64,000 nucleotides of DNA. It comes from JADFDG01 sp965232985 (GTDB lineage Bacteria > Pseudomonadota > Gammaproteobacteria > Pseudomonadales > JADFDG01). Position 1 is the first letter of the stretch. Each line of letters starts with the position of its first letter. Of the stretch, positions 8,557-17,677 are shown piece after piece. The notes below the pieces were generated by a model. That model did no database searches, had not been told where the DNA came from, and was given only the letters and a program-made list of their open reading frames with translations. A program made the position numbers and the translations under genes. The stretch is taken from assembly GCA_965232985.1 (NCBI GenBank), contig CBDDRC010000031.1:1-64000 (forward strand), written 5' to 3'.

Positions 8557-8979
8557 TCAAAAAGTATCAGCAGGAATAGCGTCCGCTGGCGGCGCGGCCA
8601 CCGGACGGCGCGGCGCCACCTGCGCAGGCGCGACAAACTGGATTTCATTGCCGCAAGCCGCAACTATCTGAAACGGCACTGCCTCACTGAAACCATCGCG
8701 ATAGCGCAGGTTGAGCTTGCGAGTTTTTCCGCGACAGGGAAACTCGATATCCGAATAGGGCGCGATCGCGACAAAAATCCCGCGCCCTTCGTCAAAAACT
8801 TCCACTACATGCGGTCGCGAATTCTGTAGCAAGATCGGGCGATTTTTCTTCATCTCGCCAAAAAGTCGATAGCCCATGTCGTCGCCAACACCTTCGGGGG
8901 CTGGCGACGCCGCCACCATCGCACTAACCAAGGCAACCGCGAAGCCCAGCGCGAGGCCGGGCACGTTGCAGCGAATCAT
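8557..8979 (-). CDS. Hypothetical exported protein
   Basis: A 140-residue product starting at the ATG at 8979, which follows GGGAG; a TTG four codons upstream is less likely. It has a signal peptide (hydrophobic 8-24, cleavage near MVAASPA), a central region with a beta-rich look (VVEVFDEGRGIFVAIAPYSD, then a Cys-containing FPCRGKTRKLNL) and a Pro/Ala-rich end. I recognise no family. Two cysteines in the mature part could form a disulfide. It converges on the HMG-CoA reductase gene with only three bases between stop codons, leaving no room for a conventional terminator. Confidence 0.6.
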   Translation of the reverse strand: MIRCNVPGLALGFAVALVSAMVAASPAPEGVGDDMGYRLFGEMKKNRPILLQNSRPHVVEVFDEGRGIFVAIAPYSDIEFPCRGKTRKLNLRYRDGFSEAVPFQIVAACGNEIQFVAPAQVAPRRPVAAPPADAIPADTF

Positions 8980-9036
8980 TACGGCCGTCAACTCCCACTC
9001 GCCCTTGATAGAGCCCCTCAGATTAGGGGAAAAGCC

Positions 9037-9972
9037 TCACGCAGCTGCAGAGGCGTGCCTTGCAAAGGCAACATCGGCCGCCAACTTTGGATCCTGGTGC
9101 TTTTCGTACTCGGCTATCCAAGTGGCCGCAACCGGGGGCAACGCGGTGTCCCACGGATGGAAACCCGGCTTGAACCAAGCAAAAAACCGTGGCGCCAACT
9201 TCGTGAAGATACCGTTCGGGCCGTACATCTTCCAGATACCGCGCGCGACCACCAGCGGCTTGCCGGTAACACCATCAACCTTGAACATGTGGTTCATGAT
9301 CATGGCCACCTTCAGGTGCACCAACAATGTAATGGCAACCAAGGCAAGCGCGCGTGTCGCATAATCGCCATCTGCAGCCTTTTGGTACACATCGAAGGCC
9401 ACCGCCTTGTGCTCGACTTCTTCCGCTGCATGCCAAGCGTACAATGCGCGCATTTGCGGATGTGCCGAGCCGAGAATTTCCGGTGACAGCTCAAGCAAGC
9501 CTTCGCCCAATGTGGCCGTGAGATGTTCGGCTGCAGCTGTCATGGCAAGCAATACTTTCTTGGGCAGATACTTTTGTGCCAGAGCTAACTCTGTCTTTAT
9601 CTGCTTGATCACACCCTCGACGTTGATGCCCTGCGCGGCAATCATCTCGTTATACAGGTCATGAATATGGCCGTGCTGCGCTTCCTGGCGAATAAAAAGC
9701 TTAATGTCTTCGCTAAGCTGCGGATCAGTTACCTGGGACGCATAATTGCGCACAGAATCCATAAAGAATCGCTCACCGTCCGGAAAGTTGATCGACATGG
9801 CGTCGATAAACCGGGTGAGAAATGCATCACCGCCCAGCCAGTAAGCCGGCACTGCGCTGAAATCGAATTTTGTCCGGCGATGACGCAGCGGGATTCTGTG
9901 CGCCTCTTCGGCGTGGCCTGTCGATGCAACCTGTGCTGCGGAAGCCTTCAGTGCGACTACCTTGCTACCCAT
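9037..9972 (-). CDS. Predicted metal-dependent hydrolase of the PF10118 type
   Basis: A 311-residue, mostly helical protein. Acidic and histidine residues fall in the pattern of a diiron four-helix bundle: E68, E97-x-x-H100 (RQEAQH), E149-H150 and E185-x-x-H188 (AAEEVEHKAVAF). This matches the family annotated as metal-dependent hydrolase (PF10118); the biochemical reaction is not known to me. The ATG at 9972 follows GGAGAAC, while the longer open frame to 10080 has no such signal. It probably forms its own transcription unit. Confidence 0.72.
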   Translation of the reverse strand: MGSKVVALKASAAQVASTGHAEEAHRIPLRHRRTKFDFSAVPAYWLGGDAFLTRFIDAMSINFPDGERFFMDSVRNYASQVTDPQLSEDIKLFIRQEAQHGHIHDLYNEMIAAQGINVEGVIKQIKTELALAQKYLPKKVLLAMTAAAEHLTATLGEGLLELSPEILGSAHPQMRALYAWHAAEEVEHKAVAFDVYQKAADGDYATRALALVAITLLVHLKVAMIMNHMFKVDGVTGKPLVVARGIWKMYGPNGIFTKLAPRFFAWFKPGFHPWDTALPPVAATWIAEYEKHQDPKLAADVAFARHASAAA

Positions 9973-10119
9973 GGCGGAAGTTCTCCGGGTGGTATGACGG
10001 ATTAATAGATAAGGTACAGGGCAGACGTTAGTTGGCCAGCCGACCAAGCCCCAGCGCAGAGCGGGCCGCGATTTTATCATTTAGGGCCAAATCGGCCTGC
10101 CGGCATACCACCATCACGG

Positions 10120-10671
10120 TCATTCTTGATACGCCCGGATCTCAACCGGCAACGCACTGATGCGCCGATAGAGGCGGGCATCGCGCAACAGCGGCCACCA
10201 GTCGTACAGCAGGATCTCCAGCGGCCGCCACATGGCCACCCAGCCAATGATCAGAAAGCCTTCGCTGAGGATACGATCAAGGACACCCTCACCGGTAAAT
10301 ACAAAGCGCCATAATGCGGTGCAGACAGCCAGAAACAATAGGCCGACAGCCAGGCTGATTCGACCCAGGCGCAACACCTTGCGTACATCAAAACGCGCAG
10401 CCGTCTCGCGGTAACGGAAATAGTTATGCACGGCACCGGCAACGGCTTCGCGGGTGTGCGCCTCAACTGCGCCAGGCAGGTAGACGACAACCTTTACATG
10501 CTGATGGCCATGCAGCTCACGGATCGCATCGACGAGATAGTCCGCCGCCTCGGCATCGAGGTCGCGTTCACGAAACGGCGACGGATCCAGCGAGTTGAAC
10601 AACTGCGCCGGGTGACTGATCTTCAACTCGACCAGGTTCCAGTCGCCTTCGCGGCGATAGATCCCGGTCAT
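10120..10671 (-). CDS. Hypothetical membrane protein
   Basis: A 183-residue product. The N-terminal 100 residues are soluble-looking (acidic and amphipathic, with ELHGHQHVKVVVYLPG) and are followed by two probable membrane helices (ISLAVGLLFLAVCTALWRFV and GFLIIGWVAMWRPLEILL) and a short basic tail. I do not recognise the family. The start at 10671 is favoured by AGAGG five bases upstream; an ATG five codons earlier (10686) is possible. A terminator-like hairpin separates it from the THX gene upstream, so it may have its own promoter. Confidence 0.6.
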   Translation of the reverse strand: MTGIYRREGDWNLVELKISHPAQLFNSLDPSPFRERDLDAEAADYLVDAIRELHGHQHVKVVVYLPGAVEAHTREAVAGAVHNYFRYRETAARFDVRKVLRLGRISLAVGLLFLAVCTALWRFVFTGEGVLDRILSEGFLIIGWVAMWRPLEILLYDWWPLLRDARLYRRISALPVEIRAYQE

Positions 10672-10704
10672 CGGACCTCTTTTCATCGATCCCCTGAAAC
10701 GACA

Positions 10705-10725
10705 AAGCCCGGCGAGGCCGGGCTT
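10705..10725 (-). terminator. Hairpin terminator after the THX gene
   Basis: AAGCCCGGC (10705-10713) and GCCGGGCTT (10717-10725) make a perfect 9-bp stem with a 3-base loop, 44 bases past the THX stop on the minus strand. The T run that follows is short (TTTG), so termination may be partial. It could let some transcripts read into the downstream membrane protein gene. Confidence 0.6.
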
Positions 10726-10768
10726 CAATCATGCCTGCGCAAGCCGCAGATACAGACCAGACCGACAA

Positions 10769-10897
10769 TCAGCCTTTCTTGCCCGTGGCCACAGCCGCAC
10801 CCGCGGGCGCGCTCTTGTTGTCAGACTTCGGCCGGCTGTTGCCAAACGAGCCACGGAAAATTTTGCCCTTGCGGGTACGCTTGTCACCCCTGCCCAT
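10769..10897 (-). CDS. 30S ribosomal protein THX
   Basis: A 42-residue, strongly basic peptide starting MGRGDKRTRKGKIFRGSFGN and continuing SRPK, which matches the known THX pattern (MGKGDxRTRRGKIxxGxYGxxRP). THX binds near the top of the small ribosomal subunit head. The tail after residue 24 (Ala/Gly/Lys-rich) is longer than the core seen in Thermus. GGAGAC precedes the ATG well. A minus-strand TATACT at 10939-10944 could be its -10 box. The gene is easily missed because it lies at the end of a long meaningless frame opposite the ATP-grasp gene. Confidence 0.85.
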   Translation of the reverse strand: MGRGDKRTRKGKIFRGSFGNSRPKSDNKSAPAGAAVATGKKG

Positions 10898-11095
10898 GAG
10901 AAGTCTCCGGAACGAATTGATCAGTTGAACGGGCCGTGAGTATAGCGCGAACCCGACGGCTGCGAATGGCGCTCTGGATCGGGGCCGCGCCCCATGTTGG
11001 CGCAATAGTGGCGGCTTTGGGGCTGAAACGCTGGCACAGCCCTTGCACTGAGATGGGTAGCAATAAGCCCGTACCGCCAGACTGAGTCCCTCCGC

Positions 11096-12526
11096 ATGCC
11101 CGCCCTCACCAGCCCCCCGGCCGGTATCTACGACGAACTCCTGCTCGCCGACGGCAGCCCCCGACCCCATGGCCGCGGCCTTACTGACTGGCTGCGCCGT
11201 ACTGATGCCAGCCGCTTCACCCGCAAGCGCGCTGAGGCCGACCTGCTGTTCCGCCGCACCGGCATCACCTTCAATGTTCACGGTGATGCGCAGGGCGCTG
11301 AGCGACTGATCCCGTTCGATATCGTGCCGCGCCCGATTCCCGCCCATGACTGGCAACTGCTTGAAAAGGGCCTCAGGCAGCGCGTCACTGCCCTCAATCG
11401 CTTTATCCACGACATCTATCACGGTCACGACATCATTCGCGCCGGCATCATGCCGGCCGACCAAGTATTCACCAACGAACTTTATCAGGTTGCCATGCAG
11501 GGCATCGATCTGCATGGCAATACCTATACGCACGTCGCCGGCATCGATCTGGTGAAGAACACTGACGGCAACTGGTACGTACTGGAAGACAATCTGCGCA
11601 CGCCAAGCGGCGTATCGTACATGCTGGAAAACCGCAAGATGATGATGCGGTTGTTTCCCGAATTGTTTGCCGCGCACGCGGTGGCACCTGTCGAGCACTA
11701 TCCAGCACTGCTGCTGGAAACGCTGCGCGAATCCTCGTCGGCCGATAATCCGGTGGTGGTGGTGCTCACGCCGGGACGCTACAACAGCGCCTACTTCGAG
11801 CATGCGTTTCTGGCCCGTGAGATGGGCATTGAGCTGGTTGAAGGTGCCGACCTTTTTGTTCGCAACGATTACGTCTGGATGCGTACGACGCGCGGACCTC
11901 GGCGTGTCGATGTCATCTATCGGCGCGTCGATGACGCCTTCCTGGACCCCCTCGCATTCCAGCCGAACTCTACACTCGGCGTACCGGGTTTGATTGCTGC
12001 CTATCGTCGCGGCAATGTCGTGCTTGCCAATGCCGTCGGGACCGGTGTCGCCGATGACAAGTCGATCTATCCTTACGTGCCGGAGATGGTGCGCTTCTAT
12101 CTTGGCGAAGAACCGATCCTGCACAACGTACCGACCTGGATGTGCCGCAAACCGGATGATCTCAAGTACGTGCTCGAGCACCTGCCTGAACTGGTGATAA
12201 AGGAAACCCAGGGTGCCGGCGGCTACGGCATGTTGATCGGCCCGAAGGCGACGCAGGAAGAAATCGCCGTCTTTCGCGCGCTACTCAAGGCGAAACCGGA
12301 AGGTTACATTGCGCAACCAACATTGGCGCTGTCGACTTGTCCGACCTTTGTCGAGGCCGGCATCGCGCCACGCCACATTGATCTGCGCCCGTTTGTGCTG
12401 TACGGAAAGGAAATTCGCATCGTCCCCGGCGGGCTGACGCGCGTGGCGCTGCGCGAAGGCTCACTGGTGGTGAACTCGTCGCAGGGCGGCGGCACCAAAG
12501 ATACCTGGGTGGTCGGAGAGCGCTGA
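11096..12526 (+). CDS. Circularly permuted ATP-grasp protein of the Anbu operon
   Basis: A 476-residue product of the circularly permuted ATP-grasp family (PF14403 type, formerly DUF404/DUF407). It shows FNVHGDAQGAERLIPFDIVP near the start, the NELYQVAMQGIDLHGNTYTH block, VLEDNLRTPSGVSYMLENRK, and late ATP-binding elements (LVIKETQGAGGYGMLIG). Families of this fold ligate an amine to a carboxylate using ATP, and a peptide-synthesis or tagging role has been proposed from gene context. It is the first gene of a four-gene operon; its stop overlaps the next start by one base (TGATG). Confidence 0.87.
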   Translation: MPALTSPPAGIYDELLLADGSPRPHGRGLTDWLRRTDASRFTRKRAEADLLFRRTGITFNVHGDAQGAERLIPFDIVPRPIPAHDWQLLEKGLRQRVTALNRFIHDIYHGHDIIRAGIMPADQVFTNELYQVAMQGIDLHGNTYTHVAGIDLVKNTDGNWYVLEDNLRTPSGVSYMLENRKMMMRLFPELFAAHAVAPVEHYPALLLETLRESSSADNPVVVVLTPGRYNSAYFEHAFLAREMGIELVEGADLFVRNDYVWMRTTRGPRRVDVIYRRVDDAFLDPLAFQPNSTLGVPGLIAAYRRGNVVLANAVGTGVADDKSIYPYVPEMVRFYLGEEPILHNVPTWMCRKPDDLKYVLEHLPELVIKETQGAGGYGMLIGPKATQEEIAVFRALLKAKPEGYIAQPTLALSTCPTFVEAGIAPRHIDLRPFVLYGKEIRIVPGGLTRVALREGSLVVNSSQGGGTKDTWVVGER

Positions 12527-13461
12527 TGCTGTCACGTACCGCCGACAATCTTTACTGGATGGCGCGCTATCTTGAGCGTGCAGAAAACACCGCCAGACTG
12601 CTCGAGGTAACACACACGCTGACGCTAATGCCGGTATCGACAGATCCCACATCGGAATACGAAACCGTACTGGAATCCACCGGTTCGCGCGAACTTTTCG
12701 CCAAATTATATGGCCAGCCGGATGCCGCAAAATTGCTGCACTTCTTCGTGTTCGAGCCGGACAACTCCGGTTCGATATTCGCCTGTCTCAAAGCGGCACG
12801 CGACAACGCACACACGGTTCGCGGGAGCATCACGCTTGAAGTATGGGAAAGCGTCAACACCACATGGCTGGAAATCTCCAGGCTTACACCGGAAACACTT
12901 GATGACATGGGTGCGGGAGTTTTCTTCGATCGCGTCAAGGAACGCTCGCACCTGTTCCGCGGTGCGGCCTATGGCACGATGATGCGCAATGATGCTTTCC
13001 GCTTCGTGCGCCTCGGTACTTTCCTTGAGCGCGCCGACAACACTGCGCGCCTGCTCGACGTGCGCTACGCACTCCTCGTTGGCGCCAACAACACACTGAG
13101 CGCCGCCGACTACTTTCAGTGGAATGCCCTGCTGCGGGCACTGTCGGCACATGAAGCCTATCAGGCTATCTACCACGACCGCCTGCTGCCTGAACACGTT
13201 GCCGAACTGCTGGTGCTAAATCCGGTGGTACCACGCTCGCTCGCCGCCTGCGTGCACGAAATCGCCGAATTGCTGCCACGCATCGAGGGCGACAGTGGCC
13301 GCACCCCAAAGCGCCTCGCCGCCGAACTCGACGCATCATTCGCCTGGGGTGAGATGACGCCGATACTCGCGCAGGGAGTGCATGACTGGCTCAACGATTT
13401 CCTTTCCCGCATCCACCATATCGGCGAGGCGGTACATGCTGCCTACCTGGAGGGACCATGA
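12526..13461 (+). CDS. Alpha-E domain protein of the Anbu operon
   Basis: A 311-residue, mostly alpha-helical protein that begins MLSRTADNLYWMARYLERAE, the hallmark of the alpha-E family (PF04168). That motif recurs in weaker form near residues 162-175 (RLGTFLERADNTARLL). Its biochemical function is unknown; it is found almost always beside the circularly permuted ATP-grasp protein and a transglutaminase, as here. It starts within the stop codon of the ATP-grasp gene and ends with a 4-base overlap into the transglutaminase gene, so translation is probably coupled. Confidence 0.87.
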   Translation: MLSRTADNLYWMARYLERAENTARLLEVTHTLTLMPVSTDPTSEYETVLESTGSRELFAKLYGQPDAAKLLHFFVFEPDNSGSIFACLKAARDNAHTVRGSITLEVWESVNTTWLEISRLTPETLDDMGAGVFFDRVKERSHLFRGAAYGTMMRNDAFRFVRLGTFLERADNTARLLDVRYALLVGANNTLSAADYFQWNALLRALSAHEAYQAIYHDRLLPEHVAELLVLNPVVPRSLAACVHEIAELLPRIEGDSGRTPKRLAAELDASFAWGEMTPILAQGVHDWLNDFLSRIHHIGEAVHAAYLEGP

Positions 13462-14252
13462 AACTGATCATCGAGCACACCACCGCCTGGCATTATGACC
13501 ACCCGGTGCTCACCAGCACGCAATACCTGCGTCTGACGCCACGCAGCAATACCCGTCAGCAGGTGCTCAACTGGCAGGTCGACATGCCCGGGCGCGCCAC
13601 GCATGGCACCGACCCCTACGGCAATATGCAGCACGTGCTGACGCTCGATTCGCCCGGCGCGACGATTCATGTCACTGCGCGCGGCAGCGTAGAACTGCAT
13701 CCGGACGTCATCGAGGAAAACGATGGCATCAACCCGCTGGTTTTTCTTCGCACCACGCCGCTCACCCGCGCCGACGGCCCGCTGCTTGATTTCGCGGACG
13801 CCTTCCGCAGCGAGCGTCCGACGCGCGAGGCGCTGCGGGCACTGATGCTGGCGATCGAGGGCCATGTTGCGTACACGCAGGGCACTACTGACGCTGCCAC
13901 TACCGCTGCCGAAGCGTTCACGCGACGCAGCGGTGTCTGCCAGGACCACACGCACATCTTCCTTGCCTGCGCCCGCGCCATCGGCGTGCCGGCACGCTAT
14001 GTCAGTGGCTATGTGCACGTGGAAGGACGCAGCCACATTGCCAGCCACGCCTGGGCGGAAGCCTGGCTCGGCGAGCACTGGCTGACCTTTGACATCAGCA
14101 ACAAACTCGATCACCCAACCACCCACCTGAAACTCGCCATCGGCATGGATTATCTCGATGCCTGCCCGGTACGCGGCGTCCGCTACGGCGGCGGCATCGA
14201 ACGGATGAGCGCACAGGCACTGGTCGACCTCGCGCAGCAGGGCGGGCAATAG
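13458..14252 (+). CDS. Transglutaminase-like cysteine protease of the Anbu operon
   Basis: A 264-residue protein with the bacterial transglutaminase N-terminal region (about 1-80, beginning MKLIIEHTTAWHYDHPV) and a transglutaminase-like core with an intact triad: Cys161 in RSGVCQDHTHIF, His197 in IASHAWAEAW, Asp212 in LTFDISN. Such proteins cut or transfer amide bonds. In this gene set it may process the peptide tag that the ATP-grasp protein is thought to make, which is inference. It lies 37 bases before the Anbu gene. Confidence 0.88.
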   Translation: MKLIIEHTTAWHYDHPVLTSTQYLRLTPRSNTRQQVLNWQVDMPGRATHGTDPYGNMQHVLTLDSPGATIHVTARGSVELHPDVIEENDGINPLVFLRTTPLTRADGPLLDFADAFRSERPTREALRALMLAIEGHVAYTQGTTDAATTAAEAFTRRSGVCQDHTHIFLACARAIGVPARYVSGYVHVEGRSHIASHAWAEAWLGEHWLTFDISNKLDHPTTHLKLAIGMDYLDACPVRGVRYGGGIERMSAQALVDLAQQGGQ

Positions 14253-14289
14253 GTAGAATCACGCCCAGGAAAATACCCGGGGCCGAGCG

Positions 14290-15030
14290 ATGACGTATTG
14301 CGTGGCGATGAATCTGCGTGAAGGCATGGTGTTCGTGTCTGATTCACGCACCAATGCCGGCGTCGACCAGATTGCGACTTTTCGCAAGACGCAACTGTTC
14401 CAGGCGCACAACGATGCCGCTGGCAGACAAAGCGGCAAGCGCATCATCGTCATGCTGTCCGCTGGCAATCTTGCCACCACGCAGAGCGTGATCAGCCTCC
14501 TGCGCGCGCGCAGCCAGCATGAGGGCATACACCTGATGAATGCGCCGAGCATGTATGAAGTGGCTGAAATCGTCGGCAAGACCATTCGCGAGGTGGTCGC
14601 CCGCGACAGCGGGCCACAGGCCCAGAGCATCGACTTCGGTTGCACGATGATCGTCGGCGGCCAACTCGACGGCGAGGCGCCGCGACTGTTCAGCATCTAT
14701 CCGCAAGGCAACTTCATCGAATCGACCGAAGAGACACCCTTTTTCCAAATCGGCGAAAGCAAGTACGGCAAACCGATCATCGACCGGGTGCTGGAGTACA
14801 GCACCCCGCTGCCGCTTGCCGCGCAATGCGCATTGATATCGGTAGACAGTACGATGAAATCGAATTTATCAGTCGGCCTGCCGCTCGACGTGACGATCTA
14901 CAAACGCGACAGTTTCGCGCCGGAGCAACATCGCATTGACGAGAAAGACCCTTACTTTCGCTCGCTGAGCCGGGCCTGGTCGGAGGGCCTGCGGCGGCTG
15001 TTCAGCGAGTTGCCACCGCCGCAACTGTAG
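14290..15030 (+). CDS. Anbu, bacterial proteasome-like Ntn peptidase
   Basis: The 246-residue product begins MTYCVAMNLREGMVFVSDSR. Removing Met exposes Thr1, and the proteasome triad partners are at the expected places (Asp17 in VSDSRT, Lys32 in FRKT, numbering after Met removal). This is the Anbu (ancestral beta-subunit) family, related to HslV and 20S proteasome beta subunits. Published Anbu structures form open rings or helices without a clear unfoldase partner. No ATPase partner is encoded here. Its operon companions are the usual ATP-grasp, alpha-E and transglutaminase proteins. Confidence 0.9.
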   Translation: MTYCVAMNLREGMVFVSDSRTNAGVDQIATFRKTQLFQAHNDAAGRQSGKRIIVMLSAGNLATTQSVISLLRARSQHEGIHLMNAPSMYEVAEIVGKTIREVVARDSGPQAQSIDFGCTMIVGGQLDGEAPRLFSIYPQGNFIESTEETPFFQIGESKYGKPIIDRVLEYSTPLPLAAQCALISVDSTMKSNLSVGLPLDVTIYKRDSFAPEQHRIDEKDPYFRSLSRAWSEGLRRLFSELPPPQL

Positions 15031-15081
15031 CTTCCACTCTCTGCACCAGCACTTTCTGGCAACGAGGAACTGCTGCTGCCA

Positions 15082-16668
15082 TCAACCAATTTTACGCTCA
15101 ACGCCTTGCCAGTATTTTTCCCTGACCTTGCGGCGCAACACCTTGCCGACAACAGAAAGCGGCAACTCGCCGACAAAAACCACTGATTTCGGCGTTTTGT
15201 AGCCGCCGAGCCTTGCTCGAGCGTGCGCAATCAACGCTTCCGGCGCAACACTCACGCCGGCGCGCAAAATCACTTCCGCATGTACCGCCTCACCCCATTC
15301 AACGTGCGGAATGCCGACCACCGCCGACATCAATACGGCCGGGTGCGACGCCAACGCCGCCTCGACTTCAACCGCATACACATTGAAGCCGCCACTTATA
15401 ATCATGTCCTTGATGCGATCGACGATATAGAGATAACCCTCTGCATCGATATAACCCAGATCGCCGGACTTCCACACACCGTCCTCGAACTCCGCAGCGG
15501 TTGCTTCCGGATTTTCGTAATAGCCCTGGATGATCGCCGGGCAGCGGATGCGGATTTCGCCGGTCTCGCCGACAGGCAGTTGCTTGCCATTTGCATCGGC
15601 AACAAAAACCTCAACACCCGGCGTCGTGCGTCCGGCCGACGCCAGGCGCCTTACGACGGCTTCGTCGTCAGCGCGGTGGGCGGATTTATCTAGCATTGAA
15701 ATAAACATCGCGGCTTCCGTGGCGGCATAGACTTGGAGAAATATCTGCCCGAAGCACTTGACCAGCTCGCCAAGCTTTGCCGCACTCATCGGCGCAGCAC
15801 CATAAATCAACGTGGTGAGCGACGAGAAGTCGCGCGGATTTTCGCGCTGCAATTCGAGCAGCCGATACAAAACCGTAGGCACCAGGAAGGAATGCGTCAC
15901 TCGCTCGGCCTCGACGACCTGCCGCCAGGATTCAAGATCGAGTTGATTCAGCGTGATATTGGTGCCGCCAGAATAAAACGTCGGATAAAACATCATCATG
16001 GTGCCATGCGACAGAGGTGCCACATGAAGCATGCGGGTTGCGCCGTCAAAACCCATGTCGGTATTGATGAAGCCGGCGTCGCGGGTCGCCATCATGTTGT
16101 TGATTGAATACATCGCGCACTTGCCGGCGCCCGTCGTGCCGCCGCTGAAACGCAACATGACCAGATGTTTGTCGGTGTCCAGCTCAACATCGTTGTCGAG
16201 ATCGGAGGCCGCTTCAATAAGCGACCAGAAATTGCGTACCGCTTGCCGCGGTGCCGCGTCTTCTGCCAGCGCATCCATCAGGACGATGGTGCAACCCTGG
16301 GAACACAATATGTCGTAATGACTGTCGAGCAGGCGCGCCTCAAGGAACACGACTTTCGGCCGGCAGACTGCCAGCTGGCGCGCATGCTCTTCTACCGAAT
16401 CACGAATATTCGTCATCACCACCGTGCCAGGCTGTTTGAAAACAGTGGGAAACATCAGCAGGCTGAGGTTGTCATTGTCCAGAATCAACATGAACTTGTC
16501 GCCAGCGCCGACCTGCAACGTTGTACGCAGCGTGTTGGCAATACGATTGGTCAGCAGGTGATATTGCTCATGGGTGTAGCGTCGATTGCGCTCCACATTG
16601 ACGATGGCTTCCTGATTGCCATAATGCATCGCCATCAGGCGCATAACCCGGCAAAAATTCATTTTCAT
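15082..16668 (-). CDS. AMP-binding acyl-CoA synthetase
   Basis: A 528-residue adenylate-forming enzyme. The phosphate loop reads LRFSGGTTGAGK (the usual form has SGTTGxPK), followed by the adenine motif YAATEA, the hinge GDLGYIDAEGYLYIVDRIKD and ISGGFNVYAVEVE, and the catalytic C-terminal lysine in LPLSVVGKVLRR. It should activate a carboxylic acid as an acyl-AMP and pass it to CoA; fatty or aromatic acids are both possible. It is the first gene of a minus-strand unit preceding nothing downstream but the Anbu operon, with which it converges. The start is the ATG at 16668, or the one two codons later. Confidence 0.85.
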   Translation of the reverse strand: MKMNFCRVMRLMAMHYGNQEAIVNVERNRRYTHEQYHLLTNRIANTLRTTLQVGAGDKFMLILDNDNLSLLMFPTVFKQPGTVVMTNIRDSVEEHARQLAVCRPKVVFLEARLLDSHYDILCSQGCTIVLMDALAEDAAPRQAVRNFWSLIEAASDLDNDVELDTDKHLVMLRFSGGTTGAGKCAMYSINNMMATRDAGFINTDMGFDGATRMLHVAPLSHGTMMMFYPTFYSGGTNITLNQLDLESWRQVVEAERVTHSFLVPTVLYRLLELQRENPRDFSSLTTLIYGAAPMSAAKLGELVKCFGQIFLQVYAATEAAMFISMLDKSAHRADDEAVVRRLASAGRTTPGVEVFVADANGKQLPVGETGEIRIRCPAIIQGYYENPEATAAEFEDGVWKSGDLGYIDAEGYLYIVDRIKDMIISGGFNVYAVEVEAALASHPAVLMSAVVGIPHVEWGEAVHAEVILRAGVSVAPEALIAHARARLGGYKTPKSVVFVGELPLSVVGKVLRRKVREKYWQGVERKIG

Positions 16669-16738
16669 TATTTTTCGCCCTCGCTTCCCCGTCTGGCTGA
16701 CGATAGAAAATCACTTCGATAGAAAATTGATTGCGCCA

Positions 16739-17677
16739 CTACGCATTATTCTTGCCGCGATATTTCTTCTTGTCGGTGCGCTCAAGGCGTGTAATAAACC
16801 CGCGCACGAGCCCACTGAACTCGTCGGCATGCGTGCGCTGCGCCCAATGATTGGCGTCAAGCGTCACGCGGGTAAGATCAGTGCAGACCTCATCGAGATA
16901 TTCGAACAGTTGCGGCCGGATAAATTTGTCATGCACCGGCACGATCAGCTGCGTCGGCGTGCTGATCGAGTGCGGCGCCGGCGCCGGCGGTGGCGTGAAC
17001 AGGTTCTGCTGGTAAAGGCCGATCGTGAACAAGGTGAGGCGCTCCACCTCGTCCTGAGTGATGTTGAGATAGGGATCGTCCGGGCTGATGCCGCCCTGGC
17101 GCATACCCTCTCGCCATACTTCAACACCGGCGAAGCGGAACAGCGCCCGCCCGACGCCGGGAATATTCAGCGCGAAGATGTACCAACTGTGCGCGAATTG
17201 CTCAATGACGCCCTTCAGTTCGTGCCAATTTCCGCGCCAGACACCCTGTTTCACTTTGCGTGACAACCACTGCAGCACCAAGCCAACGTGCGGGCCCGAC
17301 ATACTGGTCCAGCTCAAGATGCGCTCGGCGTACTGTGCATTGGCCACAAAACTCCAGCCCAGCACCGAACCCCAGTCGTGGCCGACCAGATGCACCTTGC
17401 CATGCGGGCCGCGCGTCGCTTCGATGACCGCCAGAATGTCCGGCAAAATGCGCGCGATACGGTAACCGTCGCGGCGCGCCGGCCAGGTGCTTTTGCCGCA
17501 ACCGCGCAGATCAAAAGCAATGACGTGATATTGGCGGGCAAGGTCGCGCAGTTGGTTTTCCCAGACCTTGTGGCAATCGGGGAAGCCATGCAGGAACAGG
17601 ATGCCGGGATTCTTCGGGTCTCCGGCTTCAACAACATGCAGCTCGACGTCCTGGGTCTCAACTATACGGGTACGCAT
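16739..17677 (-). CDS. Alpha/beta hydrolase, epoxide-hydrolase-like
   Basis: A 312-residue alpha/beta-hydrolase. The oxyanion region is FLHGFPD (29-34), the nucleophile elbow is VGHDWGS with Asp101 as nucleophile, and the catalytic His is probably His277 in DANHWAQ. An Asp nucleophile with HGFPD is typical of epoxide hydrolases and haloalkane dehalogenases. The cap region (about 130-230) includes RGNWHELKGVIEQFAHSWY. Its ATG shares one base with the stop of the upstream M24 peptidase gene, so the two are co-transcribed. Substrate unknown. Confidence 0.85.
   Translation of the reverse strand: MRTRIVETQDVELHVVEAGDPKNPGILFLHGFPDCHKVWENQLRDLARQYHVIAFDLRGCGKSTWPARRDGYRIARILPDILAVIEATRGPHGKVHLVGHDWGSVLGWSFVANAQYAERILSWTSMSGPHVGLVLQWLSRKVKQGVWRGNWHELKGVIEQFAHSWYIFALNIPGVGRALFRFAGVEVWREGMRQGGISPDDPYLNITQDEVERLTLFTIGLYQQNLFTPPPAPAPHSISTPTQLIVPVHDKFIRPQLFEYLDEVCTDLTRVTLDANHWAQRTHADEFSGLVRGFITRLERTDKKKYRGKNNA

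Noticed and set aside
10769..12181. A 470-codon open frame on the minus strand opposite the ATP-grasp gene
   Set aside because: Only its last 42 codons (THX, from 10897) look like a protein; the rest is the antisense of a well-conserved gene and has no recognisable sequence.
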